Of a DNA stretch of 64,000 nt, positions 8,528 to 17,219 are shown piece after piece; within the stretch, counting starts at the first letter, position 1, and every line of letters starts with the position of its first letter. The position numbers and the translations under genes are program-made. Under the pieces are notes generated by a model that was not told the origin of the DNA, did no database searches, and was given only the letters and a program-made list of their open reading frames with translations. The DNA is taken from positions 62,001-126,000 of the forward strand of contig JAEUPZ010000009.1 of assembly GCA_016789885.1 (NCBI GenBank), in the 5' to 3' direction. The stretch comes from Chromatiales bacterium (GTDB lineage Bacteria > Pseudomonadota > Gammaproteobacteria > Steroidobacterales > GCA-2729495).

Positions 8528-9301
8528 ATGGAAACGGGTTCGATTACGGGCTACATCGACGTGGCGCAGGTGGTGCTCTACCTGTTCTGGGCGTTCTTTG
8601 CGGGACTCATCTATTACCTGCACCGCGAGAACAAGCGCGAGGGGTATCCGCTCGAGTCCGAGACGCCGGGCGGCCCCACCGTCGAGGGCTTCCCCGGCGC
8701 ACCGCCGGCCAAGACCTACCGGCTCATGCACGGGCACGGCGAGCGCGTCATTGCCAACAACCCGGACCGCCGGCCCGTCAAGGCAACCCCCATCTCGCGC
8801 GCGGCCGGCTCGCCGCTGCAGCCCGATGGCGATCCCATGCTCGACGGCGTGGGGCCGGCGGCCTGGGCCGAGCGCCATGACGATCCCGACCTGACCCTCG
8901 ACGGCAAGCCCAAGATCGTGCCGCTGCGCGTGGCCACCGAGTTCGTCGTGCACGGCAGCGATCCCGACCCGCGGGGCAAGCCGGTCATCGCCGCCGATGG
9001 CCAGGTCGCCGGCATGGTGACCGACGTCTGGGTCGACCTCTCGGAACCGCAGATCCGCTACTTCGAGGCCGAGGTAGCCGCTGACGGCGGCAAGCGCCGG
9101 GCCCTGATTCCCGCGGGCTTCGCCAAGGTCGACCGCACCGGCACGATCAAGGTGCAGTCGCTGCTGGCCCGGCACTTCGCCCGCATTCCCGCGCTGGCGA
9201 AGCCTGATCAGGTGACGCTGCTCGAGGAAGACAAGATCTGCGCGTACTTCGGCGGCGGCACGCTCTACGCCGAGCCGGAGCGGCAAGAACCCTGCCTATG
9301 A
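8528..9301 (+). CDS. puhA: Photosynthetic reaction centre H subunit PuhA
   Basis: H subunit that caps the cytoplasmic face of the L/M reaction-centre core and guides proton delivery to QB. The 257-residue protein has one N-terminal membrane helix (VVLYLFWAFFAGLIYYLHRE, about 15-34), then the cytoplasmic segment NKREGYPLE, and a globular PRC-barrel domain with VTDVWVDLSEPQIRYFE (about 165-181). A Shine-Dalgarno-like GGGGGAGA lies just upstream of the ATG. The stop overlaps puhB by ATGA. Confidence 0.97.
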   Translation: METGSITGYIDVAQVVLYLFWAFFAGLIYYLHRENKREGYPLESETPGGPTVEGFPGAPPAKTYRLMHGHGERVIANNPDRRPVKATPISRAAGSPLQPDGDPMLDGVGPAAWAERHDDPDLTLDGKPKIVPLRVATEFVVHGSDPDPRGKPVIAADGQVAGMVTDVWVDLSEPQIRYFEAEVAADGGKRRALIPAGFAKVDRTGTIKVQSLLARHFARIPALAKPDQVTLLEEDKICAYFGGGTLYAEPERQEPCL

Positions 9302-9960
9302 GCCACGACGACTACGCCGTCGAGCCGGTCTGGGGGCTGCCCGGGGCCCTGCCGCCCGGGGAAACGCTGCTCTGGCAGGGCCAGCCCCGCTGGCAGGCCC
9401 TGGCGGTGCGCGTGTTCCACGCGCGGAAGGTCGCGCTCTACTTCGCCGTGCTGGCGGCGTGGTCGGTCATCGATGGCGTCGCCGACGGCCTCGCGGCGAT
9501 GGCCATCCTGCAGGGCGTGGCGACGACCGTTCTCGTCGGCGCCGTCGCGGTCGGCGTGCTGGTCTACCTGGCGCGGCTCTCCGCGCGCACGACGGTCTAC
9601 AGCATCACGAGCCGGCGCATCGTCATGCGCATCGGCATGGCGCTGCCCACGTCCATCAACCTGCCCTACACCGTCGTCCAGTCGGCGGCCCTGCGCCGCC
9701 ACCGCGACGGCACCGGCGACCTGCCGATCACCCTGGGGGGCAACGGCCGCATCTCCTACGTCCTGCTGTGGCCCCATGCCCGCCCATGGCACTTCGGTGA
9801 TCCCAAGCCGATGCTGCGCGGGCTCGCCGAACCCGAGGCCGTGGCGGAACTCCTGAGCCGCGCGCTGCTGGCCGCCGCCGGTCCCGGTGGCGGCACGGCC
9901 AGCCCCGTGGCGGCACCAGAGGCCGGCAATACCGGCACTGCGGAACCGGCCACGGCCTGA
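9298..9960 (+). CDS. puhB: Photosynthetic complex assembly protein PuhB
   Basis: PuhB helps reaction-centre/LH1 assembly in relatives. The 220-residue protein has LPPGETLLWQGQPRWQALAV near the N-terminus, two or three hydrophobic helices (about 45-100), and a PH-like segment with YSITSRRIVMRIGMALPTSI (about 100-119), all typical of the family. The C-terminal ~20 residues are Gly/Ala/Pro-rich and look unstructured. The start overlaps the puhA stop by 4 bp, indicating translational coupling. Confidence 0.93.
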   Translation: MSHDDYAVEPVWGLPGALPPGETLLWQGQPRWQALAVRVFHARKVALYFAVLAAWSVIDGVADGLAAMAILQGVATTVLVGAVAVGVLVYLARLSARTTVYSITSRRIVMRIGMALPTSINLPYTVVQSAALRRHRDGTGDLPITLGGNGRISYVLLWPHARPWHFGDPKPMLRGLAEPEAVAELLSRALLAAAGPGGGTASPVAAPEAGNTGTAEPATA

Positions 9961-9967
9961 CACACCC

Positions 9968-10429
9968 GTGACGGCACCTCCCACCCTGTCGGGCATGCCC
10001 CGCTACCCGCTGATCGGGGCGGTGGTGCTGGTGGTTTCTGCCGTGCTGCTGACGGCCACGGTGCGCCTCGCCGACATGCCGGCCACGGCCCAGCTGCCCG
10101 AGGCCACCATCGTCCGCGAGCTGCCGCTCTATTTCGATGACACGCCGGACGGGCGCGTGCTCATCCGCAATGCCCTCGACGAACAGATCGTCGCCACGGT
10201 GAAGCCCGGCGAAGGCGGATTCCTGCGCTCGACCATGCGCGGCCTCGTGCGTGAGCGGCGCAAGCGCGGCCTGGGCCCCGAGAAGCCCTTCGTGCTCACG
10301 GCCCGCAGCGACGGCCGTGTCGTTCTCACGGATCCGGCGACCGGTCGCATCCTCGACCTCGGCGCCTTCGGCCCCGACAACGCCGTGGTCTTCGCCCGGC
10401 TGCTCGAGGGCGCGGCCGGGGATCGCTGA
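9968..10429 (+). CDS. puhC: Photosynthetic complex assembly protein PuhC
   Basis: PuhC supports reaction-centre/LH1 formation. The chain has one N-terminal membrane helix (YPLIGAVVLVVSAVLLTATV) and a soluble domain with RELPLYFDDTPDGRVLIRN, the family's core motif, and later DPATGRILDLGAFGPDNAVV. The frame is open back into puhB; I chose GTG 9968, 7 bp after the puhB stop, and an ATG at 9995 is an alternative. About 153 residues from GTG, normal for the family. Confidence 0.88.
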   Translation: MTAPPTLSGMPRYPLIGAVVLVVSAVLLTATVRLADMPATAQLPEATIVRELPLYFDDTPDGRVLIRNALDEQIVATVKPGEGGFLRSTMRGLVRERRKRGLGPEKPFVLTARSDGRVVLTDPATGRILDLGAFGPDNAVVFARLLEGAAGDR

Positions 10430-10432
10430 CCG

Positions 10433-11227
10433 ATGGGCGCGTTCGCCGGGCCGCTGGTCTTCGCGCTGATCGTCTGGTGGGCCAGCACCCTGCTGGTCCT
10501 CTACCTCGACGGCCTGCCGAAGAAGACCCACCGATTCAGCCTGCTGGCCAGCACGCTGGCGGCGGGGCTCGGCCTGTATGCGCTGCACGCCACGCGGGAC
10601 CTCGAGACCGTCGCGGCCGCCTACTGCGCGTTCTCGAGCGCCATCCTCGTCTGGGGCTGGCTCGAGATGAGCTTCCTCACGGGGCGCGTGACCGGGCCCC
10701 GCACCACGGCCTGCCCGCCGGACACCACGGGCTGGCGCCGCTGGCGCTACGCCATCGAGGCCATCCTGTACCACGAGCTCGCGCTGATCGGCGCCGGCGC
10801 GCTGGTGTTCGCCATCGCCTGGGGCCACGCCAACATCGTGGGCGCCGCCACCTTCTTCGTGCTGTGGGTGATGCGGCTGTCGGCCAAGCTCAACCTCTTC
10901 CTCGGGGCCCGCAATCCGGGCGAGGAGTACCTGCCGGACCACCTGCGGTACCTGGCCAGCTATTTCCGGCGGCGGCCCATGAACTGGCTCTTCCCGTGGT
11001 CGGTGGTGGTGCCGGTGGGCGTGCTGATGGTGCTGTTCAAGATCGCGAACGCCATGCACGCGACACCGTTCCAGACGGCGGGCACGATGCTGGTGGCAGC
11101 ACTGCTGTCGCTCGCCGTGCTCGAGCACCTGCTGCTGATGGTGCCGTTCTCGTCGACGGGGCTCTGGAACATCGGGATGAAGTCGCGGCGGCGCGGACCG
11201 CAGGCTGCGGCGGCAGAGGCGGACTGA
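10433..11227 (+). CDS. puhE: Photosynthetic complex assembly protein PuhE (DUF3623)
   Basis: Polytopic membrane protein of the PuhE family, linked to control of bacteriochlorophyll synthesis and complex assembly. The 264-residue protein has about seven hydrophobic helices and the family segments FSSAILVWGWLEMSFLTGRV and HANIVGAATFFVLWVMRLSA. It begins 3 bp after puhC and is the last gene of the plus-strand unit; the genes that often follow in other clusters (acsF, hemA) are not here. Confidence 0.9.
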   Translation: MGAFAGPLVFALIVWWASTLLVLYLDGLPKKTHRFSLLASTLAAGLGLYALHATRDLETVAAAYCAFSSAILVWGWLEMSFLTGRVTGPRTTACPPDTTGWRRWRYAIEAILYHELALIGAGALVFAIAWGHANIVGAATFFVLWVMRLSAKLNLFLGARNPGEEYLPDHLRYLASYFRRRPMNWLFPWSVVVPVGVLMVLFKIANAMHATPFQTAGTMLVAALLSLAVLEHLLLMVPFSSTGLWNIGMKSRRRGPQAAAAEAD

Positions 11228-11535
11228 ACCGAGGACTCCCTCGCCTGACCGCGCTCGGGTCGTGACCTGCGTGCGCGCGTACGTTGCTTCCGCGACATCC
11301 TCGGTCAGTGGTGAAGCAAGGTGCCGGTTCCCCTTGCGTCGGCAGCCGCGCCACCCCGGCTCCCGCGATATCCCCCGCTCGTCGCGAACGCTCCTCGGGG
11401 GGAATCGCTACGCCGCTGCGGCGCGGGCCAGGCGCACCGTCAACTCGGCACGCCATTTCCTTGACTTCGCCCTACCGTGGCGCCGAACGCGTAGCAAGAT
11501 ATGGGGGCCTGTCCCGTCTTCATATCGCTCTACAC
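11228..11535. other. Intergenic, no gene seen
   Basis: About 308 bp after puhE without a convincing reading frame on either strand. Composition starts to drop in GC toward 11500. A 12-bp word (11515-11526) recurs inverted at 47981-47992; its meaning is unclear. Confidence 0.4.
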
Positions 11536-11754
11536 CTATAGGAGCCGATCGTCCCATGGCCGCTCGAGCAGTGCCCCGGCCTTGGCTAGATCCACATCGG
11601 CGCCTTCGCCTCTCATGTACATACCCGCCAGATGAACGCTCGCGTCGAGATCACCCTCATCAGCACACTGCTGATAGATCCACCGGGCACGCGAGTATTC
11701 ACCCCGTTGGTACGCTTCAAATGCGTCGTGCTGACTCGCCCCCACCGACTCCAC
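11536..11754 (-). pseudogene. Sel1-like repeat fragment
   Basis: A 72-residue frame with one recognisable Sel1/TPR-like unit (GDLDASVHLAGMYMRGEGAD, about residues 33-52, followed by VDLAKA). Sel1 repeats form helical protein-binding scaffolds and occur in tandem in full proteins; here only one clear unit is present and the frame ends abruptly, so this is probably a remnant. Lower GC than neighbouring pigment genes supports foreign origin. It could instead be a small intact protein. Confidence 0.4.
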
Positions 11755-11899
11755 CCCACTGACTGAATGAGACCCCCAACAGTGAGCCGCGTAAGCTAAC
11801 TTTGCATCTGGCTCGGAAGCCGCAGGCAGCCCTCAGGGAGCCATCCTCTCAAGAATCAACTGGTCCGAAAGCCACATGGCAGGTCAGGAGGGTGCCGCT

Positions 11900-12421
11900 A
11901 TGAGCGAAGAGCTCAAGCTGGACTTTGGCGTTTCAGTGCTTATGTACACGTTCGCCGCGATGTTCGCCGCGTTAGTGGCTTGGGTGCTGATATCCGTGGT
12001 TCTCAGCCTGCGCCACAGGGACCAGATTCAACTCTGGAAGCGCTTTGTCGCCTCTGTTGGCACTAAGTCTGATCCAGAAGGCGTAGCGCCTGATTACCTC
12101 GCGTACTCTTATGTCCTTGTCGAGGGACGCGTGCTCTTTTTTTTCGGTACGAAGCTGTCGATCCATGGCATCGTCGTAGAAAAGGTGGCGTGGCACACAC
12201 GCCTGATCTATCCGCGGCTCTTTCTGCGTTGGGATCAGATTTCAACCGTTTCAGAGCGGAAGCACATGGGTTGGCGAGCGGATGACATGCTTGCAGTCGT
12301 CGATATCTCAGCTCCACATCCCCAAAGGATCGTCATCCCTTGGCGGTCGGGAGGCCGGACCCATGTTCCCATGGAGGTACGTTACGTCCCGTTAGCGGAA
12401 TTGTCAGCTCAGAACAAGTAA
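11900..12421 (+). CDS. Uncharacterised single-pass membrane protein
   Basis: A 173-residue protein I do not recognise. Residues about 10-35 form one membrane helix (VLMYTFAAMFAALVAWVLIS), and the rest is a soluble, beta-rich domain with ILY/F-rich strands and a closing PW RSGG turn, somewhat like the PH-type domains of YcxB-like proteins, though that is only an impression. The ATG at 11900 is preferred over one at 11876 because GGAGGG lies 7 bp upstream. Base composition is lower in GC than the pigment genes, fitting an inserted patch between puhE and pufC. Confidence 0.55.
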   Translation: MSEELKLDFGVSVLMYTFAAMFAALVAWVLISVVLSLRHRDQIQLWKRFVASVGTKSDPEGVAPDYLAYSYVLVEGRVLFFFGTKLSIHGIVVEKVAWHTRLIYPRLFLRWDQISTVSERKHMGWRADDMLAVVDISAPHPQRIVIPWRSGGRTHVPMEVRYVPLAELSAQNK

Positions 12422-12742
12422 CTCGCTGCTGACCGCCACGCTCGGCCCGAAGCGCAAGCTCCATATTGTCGTTGGTGAATTCCTGTTTCAGGCCGCTACC
12501 GGCGGCTGAATCAGCGCGCGACAGTGGCTTCGCCACTTGAACGCGCTTAACGCAAGCGGCCGCCGACCGGCTGCTACGTCGCGATCCGCCGGCGGAATAC
12601 CGGCAGTGGCAGCGGTGCGCGTTCACAGCTGGAGTATGCCGCGCGCCAGCGACCTGACCGTCCAGGCGCCAAGGGCCGCTCGGGCGGGGCTGGGTTGCGG
12701 CGGCTCCGCCGGTACGCGCAAGGCCATTGCTGCGGCTGATGG
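12422..12742. other. Intergenic, no gene seen
   Basis: About 320 bp between the membrane protein and the VapC remnant. It holds a small hairpin (AGTGGC-TTC-GCCACT, about 12527-12541) but no supported gene, RNA or promoter. Confidence 0.4.
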
Positions 12743-13122
12743 TCAGAGCCGCTGAACGCCCGGCAGGCGCCCGAGGGCGCGATCGAAGGAACCGAGCGGC
12801 AGGTGGCCCTGCCGGCTCGCGATTGCACGGATCAGGCAGTCGGAAAATCCCGCCGCGGGCCGCTCGCGAAACGCTTCCAGTGCGGCCGCCACGACGTCCG
12901 GGTCCTGGACGGTCAGCGACGCGTGGTCGAGCAGCATGCCCATGACCGTGGCGATCCGTTGGGCCGGGAGTCGTAGACCGACTCGAGGACCCAGGCGAGC
13001 TCCGCCAGCACGACATGTGATAGCCAGGCGCCATCGGCCACGAAGGCTTCCGCGGCACCCGTCTGTCGCGGATCGTCACGGGCGATGATCCGGACGAGGA
13101 CGTTGGTATCAACGGCGCGCAT
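12743..13122 (-). pseudogene. vapC: VapC-type PIN-domain toxin, frameshifted
   Basis: PIN-domain ribonuclease toxin broken by a frameshift. The first frame (from 13122) gives MRAVDTNVLVRIIARDD, with the catalytic Asp of DTN, and continues to VLESVYDSR; the rest of the domain, including the second acidic site in PAAGFSDCLIRAI and SFDRALGRLPGVQRL, lies in a neighbouring frame ending at 12743. One missing base around 12955-12965 would restore a single ~126-codon gene. It overlaps the antitoxin by 14 bp. Either a true inactivation or a sequencing error. Confidence 0.75.
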
Positions 13123-13372
13123 GGCGCCGCCGCACCTGCTCGCGGATGCCGGCCTTGAGCTCGTCCAGGCTCAGCGGCGCAGGTGGGCCGTCAGGGAACG
13201 CGGCGGCGTGCAGGTCGGCCGCCGTGTAGCGGCCTGCCTTGCGGACGACGATCTTCCCGCCCTCCGCTTCCCACTCGAGCACCGAGCCGGGCGCCAGGCC
13301 AAGCAGGCGACGGACCTCGGCGGGCACCGAGATCTGCCCCTGGGTAGTGAGACGGGAGTGGGCGATGGCCAT
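13109..13372 (-). CDS. vapB: AbrB/MazE-type antitoxin of a VapBC module
   Basis: An 87-residue antitoxin with an N-terminal SpoVT/AbrB swapped-hairpin DNA-binding domain (SRLTTQGQISVPAEVRRLLG, about 6-25; GSVLEWEAEGGKIVVRK, about 29-45) and an acidic/helical C-terminus that would wrap the toxin. It overlaps the PIN toxin downstream by 14 bp, the normal VapBC order. A perfect inverted repeat 5 bp upstream of its ATG is a plausible autoregulatory operator. Confidence 0.8.
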   Translation of the reverse strand: MAIAHSRLTTQGQISVPAEVRRLLGLAPGSVLEWEAEGGKIVVRKAGRYTAADLHAAAFPDGPPAPLSLDELKAGIREQVRRRHARR

Positions 13373-13377
13373 GGCGC

Positions 13378-13397
13378 TTCATTACCGGGGTAATGAA
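13378..13397. promoter_or_regulatory. Putative VapBC autoregulatory operator
   Basis: Perfect inverted repeat TTCATTAC-CGGG-GTAATGAA directly upstream of the antitoxin ATG. AT-rich arms in a GC-rich region and the position just before an AbrB-type antitoxin suggest the TA operator. Confidence 0.5.
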
Positions 13398-13619
13398 TGG
13401 CTGGTCAAGCGACCAAACGGGACTGTGTCTGCGCTTTTGTGGCTGGGCTGGGCACTGGCTTGAACCCAGGCAGCCATCTCTTGGGCATGCGGATCAATGG
13501 GATAACTGTTGGACCGGCGCGTAACGGCGGGTATCGCCTTAGCGCATCAGGCTGGCTGTCGATGAATAACATTGAGGAGGCCGATCGATGGATGGGGGCG
13601 GACGCCAGCCCAGCAAAGA
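13398..13619. other. Intergenic, no gene seen
   Basis: Between the VapBC operator and the puf terminator. The open frames here have no family features or ribosome-binding sites worth reporting. Confidence 0.4.
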
Positions 13620-13652
13620 AAAGGCCCCGCCAGCACTGCCGGCGGGGCCTTT
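13620..13652 (-). terminator. Rho-independent terminator of the puf operon
   Basis: A 12-bp stem (AAAGGCCCCGCC / GGCGGGGCCTTT) with a 9-base loop, followed on the minus strand by a T-rich tail (TTTTCTTTG). It lies 55 bp after the pufC stop and ends the bchC-to-pufC superoperon. Confidence 0.85.
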
Positions 13653-13706
13653 GCGCTCCTGGGCCGTCGGTGCAGCGGGCGCTGCTCCGGCGGCCTGTTC
13701 AGCCGA

Positions 13707-14792
13707 TCAGGTGATCGGCGCCTCGGCCCCTTCGGCGGGGACAGGCTCCGGTGCCGGCGGCGGCGGCCGCGGCGCCCCGAGCTCGGGGTAGTCCTGGTAC
13801 ATGCTCACGCCGAGCAGGGGCTTGTTGGCGCCCTGGTGGCAGGTGGCGCAGTTGACCTTCGGCACGTCGCCCGCAGGTCCCAGCCGGTTCGCCGGCAGCC
13901 ACTCGGCCGTCGGCACGACGTAGTTGACGTTGAGGTCACGCACCATGCGGATGCCGTAGAACGCCGTCGTGCGCTGGGGCGAGCTCTGGTCCCAGGCCGC
14001 CATGGACCGCGTGTTGTGGCAGAAGGTGCAGTTGACGCCCAGGGACTGGGAGATGTGCATCATCAGCCCGTAGGTCTTCTCGGCGTCCTTCGTGCCGGTG
14101 GCATTGCCGTGGGGCAGGGCCTTGGTACCGACCACGCGGATCGCGTTGTCGGCGACGAGGAAGGTCGAGAAGGGATCAGCGGGCAGCGACGCGTAGGCGA
14201 CGGCGGAGGCCGGGTGGTTCTGGCCGGTGTCCCGGGCCGCGAGGCCACGCGCCTTGTCGAGGCGGGGATCCTGCGACCAGGTGTTGACCGGCACGTTCTG
14301 CCCGCGATGGCACGTGTAGCAGGTCACGCCGGTGCCCCGGACGTGGGGCTCCCAGGTGGTGTTGATGTGCCGGGTCATGCGCAGCATCGTGCGCGAGACC
14401 TTCTTCGCGTAGACCGCATCGGAGCTGAGTTCGGCACCGGCGTGGCAGTACTGGCAGCCCTGCTCCGGCGACACCCAGGCGGTCATGGCCTGCATGACGC
14501 GCGTGAACTCGGGGACCGTCAGGTCACCGAGCACCTGCACGTTCTGGTAGATCTCGCCGGCCAGGGGGCCGGCGGGCTCGACCCGGGGCAGCGACTCGGG
14601 CACCTGGTTGGCAGCGGCCAGCTTCTTCACCGCGCGCGGGTTGTCGACCTGCACCATGCCGGTACCACGGTAGCCGACCTGCTCGACCTCCGGTCGCGGC
14701 AACTCGCAGCCGGCCAGCAGCAGCGCCGCAGCGGCGCAGGCCACGGTCACCCGGACGGGCAGCCCCGGCAGATTCACGTTCAGGCGCTTCAC
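13707..14792 (-). CDS. pufC: Reaction-centre tetraheme cytochrome c subunit PufC
   Basis: Periplasmic tetraheme cytochrome that re-reduces the special pair. The 361-residue protein starts with a lipoprotein signal (hydrophobic stretch ending LLLAGC, Cys about residue 24), then carries four heme-binding motifs in order: CQYCH, CYTCH, CTFCH and CATCH. The start GTG overlaps the pufM stop (GTGA). The last ~25 residues are Pro/Glu/Ala-rich ([15 protein letters not shown]) and extend beyond the last heme region as a flexible tail. It is the final gene before the terminator at 13620-13652. Confidence 0.96.
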   Translation of the reverse strand: MKRLNVNLPGLPVRVTVACAAAALLLAGCELPRPEVEQVGYRGTGMVQVDNPRAVKKLAAANQVPESLPRVEPAGPLAGEIYQNVQVLGDLTVPEFTRVMQAMTAWVSPEQGCQYCHAGAELSSDAVYAKKVSRTMLRMTRHINTTWEPHVRGTGVTCYTCHRGQNVPVNTWSQDPRLDKARGLAARDTGQNHPASAVAYASLPADPFSTFLVADNAIRVVGTKALPHGNATGTKDAEKTYGLMMHISQSLGVNCTFCHNTRSMAAWDQSSPQRTTAFYGIRMVRDLNVNYVVPTAEWLPANRLGPAGDVPKVNCATCHQGANKPLLGVSMYQDYPELGAPRPPPPAPEPVPAEGAEAPIT

Positions 14793-15778
14793 TGGGCACC
14801 TCCCGGGAGGGTGGCGGGATCGACGCCGGCCGGGAACACGGCCGGGTACATCGGGGCAACGCCGTGCTTCACGGCCCACAGGTACCAGTTGTCGACGACG
14901 GTGCCCGTGAGCAGGATGCCGATGCCGCCGGTCAGCGGCGTGAGCACCGCGAACCACCACGCCCAGCGGTGGATCGACTCCATCGTGGCGTTGAAGCCCA
15001 TGGTCCAGCGCCAGAAGAGCGCTGCGCGCTCGCTGGCGGTGCCGCGGTCGGTGATCTGCTCGACCTCGCGGTCGCCACCGTAGCGCGTGACGGCGAGGAT
15101 CGTCGCACCGTGCATCGCGAAGAGCAGCGTCGAGCCGTACAGGAAGGCGATCGACAGCATGTGGAACGGGTTGTAGAACAGGTTCCCGTAGCGGATCGAG
15201 AACGCCGCCGTCCAGTCGAGGTGCGGGAAGATGCCGAAGGGCACCGCCTCGCTCCAGCTGCCCATCAGCAGCGGCCGGATGAAGCCCAGCACCAGGTACA
15301 GCCAGATGGCCGCCGCGAAGGCCCAGGCCACGTGGGTGCCCATGCCCAGCGACCGCGCCCGCCGGTAGGTGCGCACCCACCAGAGGATCAGCGACGTCGT
15401 CAGGAAGAAGCCGGCCAGCAGCCACCACCCGCCCTTCTCCATGGGCGGCAGGCTGATGCCGTACTCCGGCGCCGGCGGCTCGAGGCCCAGCCAGAAGAGC
15501 TGGCGGATGAACTGCACCGGGTCCCAGCCCACCGAGGCGAGCATGTTGAAGCCGATGATCTCGAAGGCGACCAGCCCGCAGAAGAGCGAGATGAAGCCGG
15601 TCCAGCCCAGGTAGACGGGACCGATCTGCCAGTCGCCGATCTTGCCGAGCAGGTTCGAGATGAAGGTGCCGGTGCTGCCACTGCCCACGCGGCCCGAGTC
15701 GCCGGCCGGCAGGGGCACGCCGGCGTAGACCGGCCCGCGGACCTGCACCCGGGTAAAGATGTTCTGGTATTCAGCCAC
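14789..15778 (-). CDS. pufM: Photosynthetic reaction centre M subunit PufM
   Basis: M subunit of the type II reaction centre, 329 residues with five membrane helices. Recognisable segments include [20 protein letters not shown], the special-pair/accessory region around [20 protein letters not shown] with its His ligands, and [20 protein letters not shown] carrying the non-haem iron His. Start is GTG with GGGAG 8 bp upstream; 15 bp after pufL. The C-terminus (about 20 residues after helix E) is usual for species that keep PufC. Confidence 0.97.
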   Translation of the reverse strand: MAEYQNIFTRVQVRGPVYAGVPLPAGDSGRVGSGSTGTFISNLLGKIGDWQIGPVYLGWTGFISLFCGLVAFEIIGFNMLASVGWDPVQFIRQLFWLGLEPPAPEYGISLPPMEKGGWWLLAGFFLTTSLILWWVRTYRRARSLGMGTHVAWAFAAAIWLYLVLGFIRPLLMGSWSEAVPFGIFPHLDWTAAFSIRYGNLFYNPFHMLSIAFLYGSTLLFAMHGATILAVTRYGGDREVEQITDRGTASERAALFWRWTMGFNATMESIHRWAWWFAVLTPLTGGIGILLTGTVVDNWYLWAVKHGVAPMYPAVFPAGVDPATLPGGAQ

Positions 15779-15793
15779 TTTGATTCTCCCGGA

Positions 15794-16618
15794 TCAGTTC
15801 CAGATCGGCAGCTGCAGCCACCAGTTCCACCACTCAGGCCAGCCCCGGGTCCAGAAGGGGCCGCTGATCACGATGCAGACGGCACTCCAGAAGCCCGCGG
15901 ACAGTGCCAGGAAGAGGCCCACGCGGTGGATGCCCAGCGCACCGACCGAATAGCCCTGGAGGTCGCGGAAGAACGTGTTCTCGTGCTCGGCACCCTTGAC
16001 CAGCTCGCCATCGGGCGGATTGGCCGTCGACAGGATGGCGCCACCGTGCAGGGCGAGCGCGAGCGTCGTGAAGAAGAAGAACGACACCGCGATCATGTGC
16101 GCGGGGTTGTAGTGGAAGTGCAGGTACTGGTAGCCGACGTTCGACACCCAGTCGAGGTGGCTCAGGATGCCGTAGGGGAAGGCGTGTCCCCAGGCGCCCA
16201 TCAGCACCGGCCGGATCACCACCAGCGTGACGTAGGCGAAGATCGCGACGCTGAAGGCAAAGGGCACGTGGTAGCCGATGCCGAGCTTGCGGCAGATCTC
16301 CACCTCGCGCAGGGCCCATGAGACGAAGGCGCCGATGGCGCAGACGGTGATGACCTGCCAGAGGCCTCCCTCGCGCATCGGTGCCAGCGCCAGCCCGTAA
16401 CTGATGTCGGGCGGCGCGATGTTGATCTGCCAGAGATTCCAGGTCGGGCCGATGGCGGCACCCCAGACGATGAGGGCCGTGCCCAGCAGGGCGAAGAAGG
16501 CCGTCGTGACGCCGAAGAAGCCGACGTAGAAGGGCCCGACCCAGAAATCGAACAGGTCGCCGCCGATCAACGTGCCGCCACGGACACGATATTTCCGTTC
16601 GAAACTCAGCAACGCCAT
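15794..16618 (-). CDS. pufL: Photosynthetic reaction centre L subunit PufL
   Basis: L subunit of the reaction centre, 274 residues, five membrane helices. It opens with [20 protein letters not shown], the family N-terminus, and has [20 protein letters not shown] with His ligands and [20 protein letters not shown] with the iron/QB His. The ATG at 16618 is chosen over an in-frame upstream ATG (16654) because it matches the family start and has a G/A-rich leader (GGGGGAAAG). A strong hairpin lies between it and pufA. Confidence 0.97.
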   Translation of the reverse strand: MALLSFERKYRVRGGTLIGGDLFDFWVGPFYVGFFGVTTAFFALLGTALIVWGAAIGPTWNLWQINIAPPDISYGLALAPMREGGLWQVITVCAIGAFVSWALREVEICRKLGIGYHVPFAFSVAIFAYVTLVVIRPVLMGAWGHAFPYGILSHLDWVSNVGYQYLHFHYNPAHMIAVSFFFFTTLALALHGGAILSTANPPDGELVKGAEHENTFFRDLQGYSVGALGIHRVGLFLALSAGFWSAVCIVISGPFWTRGWPEWWNWWLQLPIWN

Positions 16619-16678
16619 TTTTTCTTTCCCCCTCGCGATGGTGCCCGGCACCACCGCGCTGCGTTCGCCCGGACACCT

Positions 16679-16708
16679 ACGGCCCCGGGCTTCAAGGCCC
16701 GGGGCCGT
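16679..16708 (-). promoter_or_regulatory. pufA-pufL intercistronic mRNA hairpin
   Basis: Perfect 12-bp stem (ACGGCCCCGGGC / GCCCGGGGCCGT) with a 6-base loop, 60 bp before pufL. In purple bacteria such hairpins protect the 3' end of the pufBA message and give the antenna/reaction-centre mRNA imbalance. No T-run on the minus strand, so it is a stabiliser or attenuator rather than a full terminator. Confidence 0.75.
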
Positions 16709-16752
16709 CTGCGTCCCTTTTCAGGGCTCTTTTCTCGCTGGCAGCAGCCGGT

Positions 16753-16768
16753 CGGGCCCGAAGGCCCG
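16753..16768 (-). promoter_or_regulatory. Second pufA 3' hairpin with UUCG tetraloop
   Basis: On the minus strand CGGGCC-TTCG-GGCCCG, a C(UUCG)G tetraloop closed by a 6-bp GC stem, only ~20 bp after the pufA stop. UUCG loops are unusually stable, so this probably stops 3'-exonucleases and cooperates with the hairpin at 16679-16708. Confidence 0.65.
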
Positions 16769-16788
16769 CCCGGTCACGCTGCGCCGGC

Positions 16789-16932
16789 TCAACCCCCTGC
16801 GGGGCCGGCCAGCCAGTTGTAGCGGTCAGTGCTCAGCAGGATGAAATGAATCGTCAGTGCCAGCACGGCCAGCCCCACGTGGAGCGCGATGAAGGCCTTC
16901 TTGAAGTCAAAGTACAACCAGGTACGCCACAT
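16789..16932 (-). CDS. pufA: Light-harvesting 1 alpha subunit PufA
   Basis: LH1 alpha polypeptide, 47 residues, with the classical start MWRTWLYFDFKKAFIALHVG, a single membrane helix, the bacteriochlorophyll-ligating His in ALHVGL, and the aromatic DRYNW after the helix. It follows pufB by 13 bp. The two hairpins downstream should stabilise this part of the message. Confidence 0.95.
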   Translation of the reverse strand: MWRTWLYFDFKKAFIALHVGLAVLALTIHFILLSTDRYNWLAGPAGG

Positions 16933-16945
16933 GTGCTTGTGCTCC

Positions 16946-17083
16946 TCAACCCAGCCACGGCCGCCAATTCCACACCAGGAAGTGTGCAATGACGGCGATT
17001 GCGATGTAGACCAGTGCATTGGCCATCATGGCGCCTTGTACCGCCTTGGCCTCCGCCTCAGTCATCAGGTGCTTGTCTGCCAT
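16946..17083 (-). CDS. pufB: Light-harvesting 1 beta subunit PufB
   Basis: LH1 beta polypeptide, 45 residues: a polar N-terminus (MADKHLMTEAEAKAVQGAMM), one membrane helix, and the conserved AHFLVWNWRPWL end with the bacteriochlorophyll-binding His and the C-terminal aromatic belt. GGAGAG lies 6-11 bp upstream of the ATG, a strong ribosome site fitting high expression. No pufQ is present between bchZ and pufB (136 bp). Confidence 0.95.
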   Translation of the reverse strand: MADKHLMTEAEAKAVQGAMMANALVYIAIAVIAHFLVWNWRPWLG

Positions 17084-17219
17084 AAGAGATCTCTCCAACA
17101 GGCCTGTCAGCAATGCCGCGCGGACGCGGCGGGATTCACCGTGGCGGAGCTCCACCCCGGCGAGCCTTCCACCCGGAGCAACCCGGGCAGATTCTTGAAT
17201 ATATCCCGGTTCGTGCCCG

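Noticed and set aside
11515..11526. 12-bp word shared inverted with 47981-47992, possible dispersed repeat
   Set aside because: Too short, and flanks do not align; kept only as a note in the gap entries.
12380..12560. Possible integron attC site (GCTTAAC core near 12544)
   Set aside because: A matching GTTRRRY partner at suitable distance is missing and there is no integrase.
13397..13714. 105-codon plus-strand frame between VapB and pufC
   Set aside because: It runs through the puf terminator and shows no domain or ribosome site.
17084..17219. Search for pufQ between bchZ and pufB
   Set aside because: No frame with a membrane helix and ribosome site; only the palindrome ACAGGCCTGT and a small CCCGG stem.
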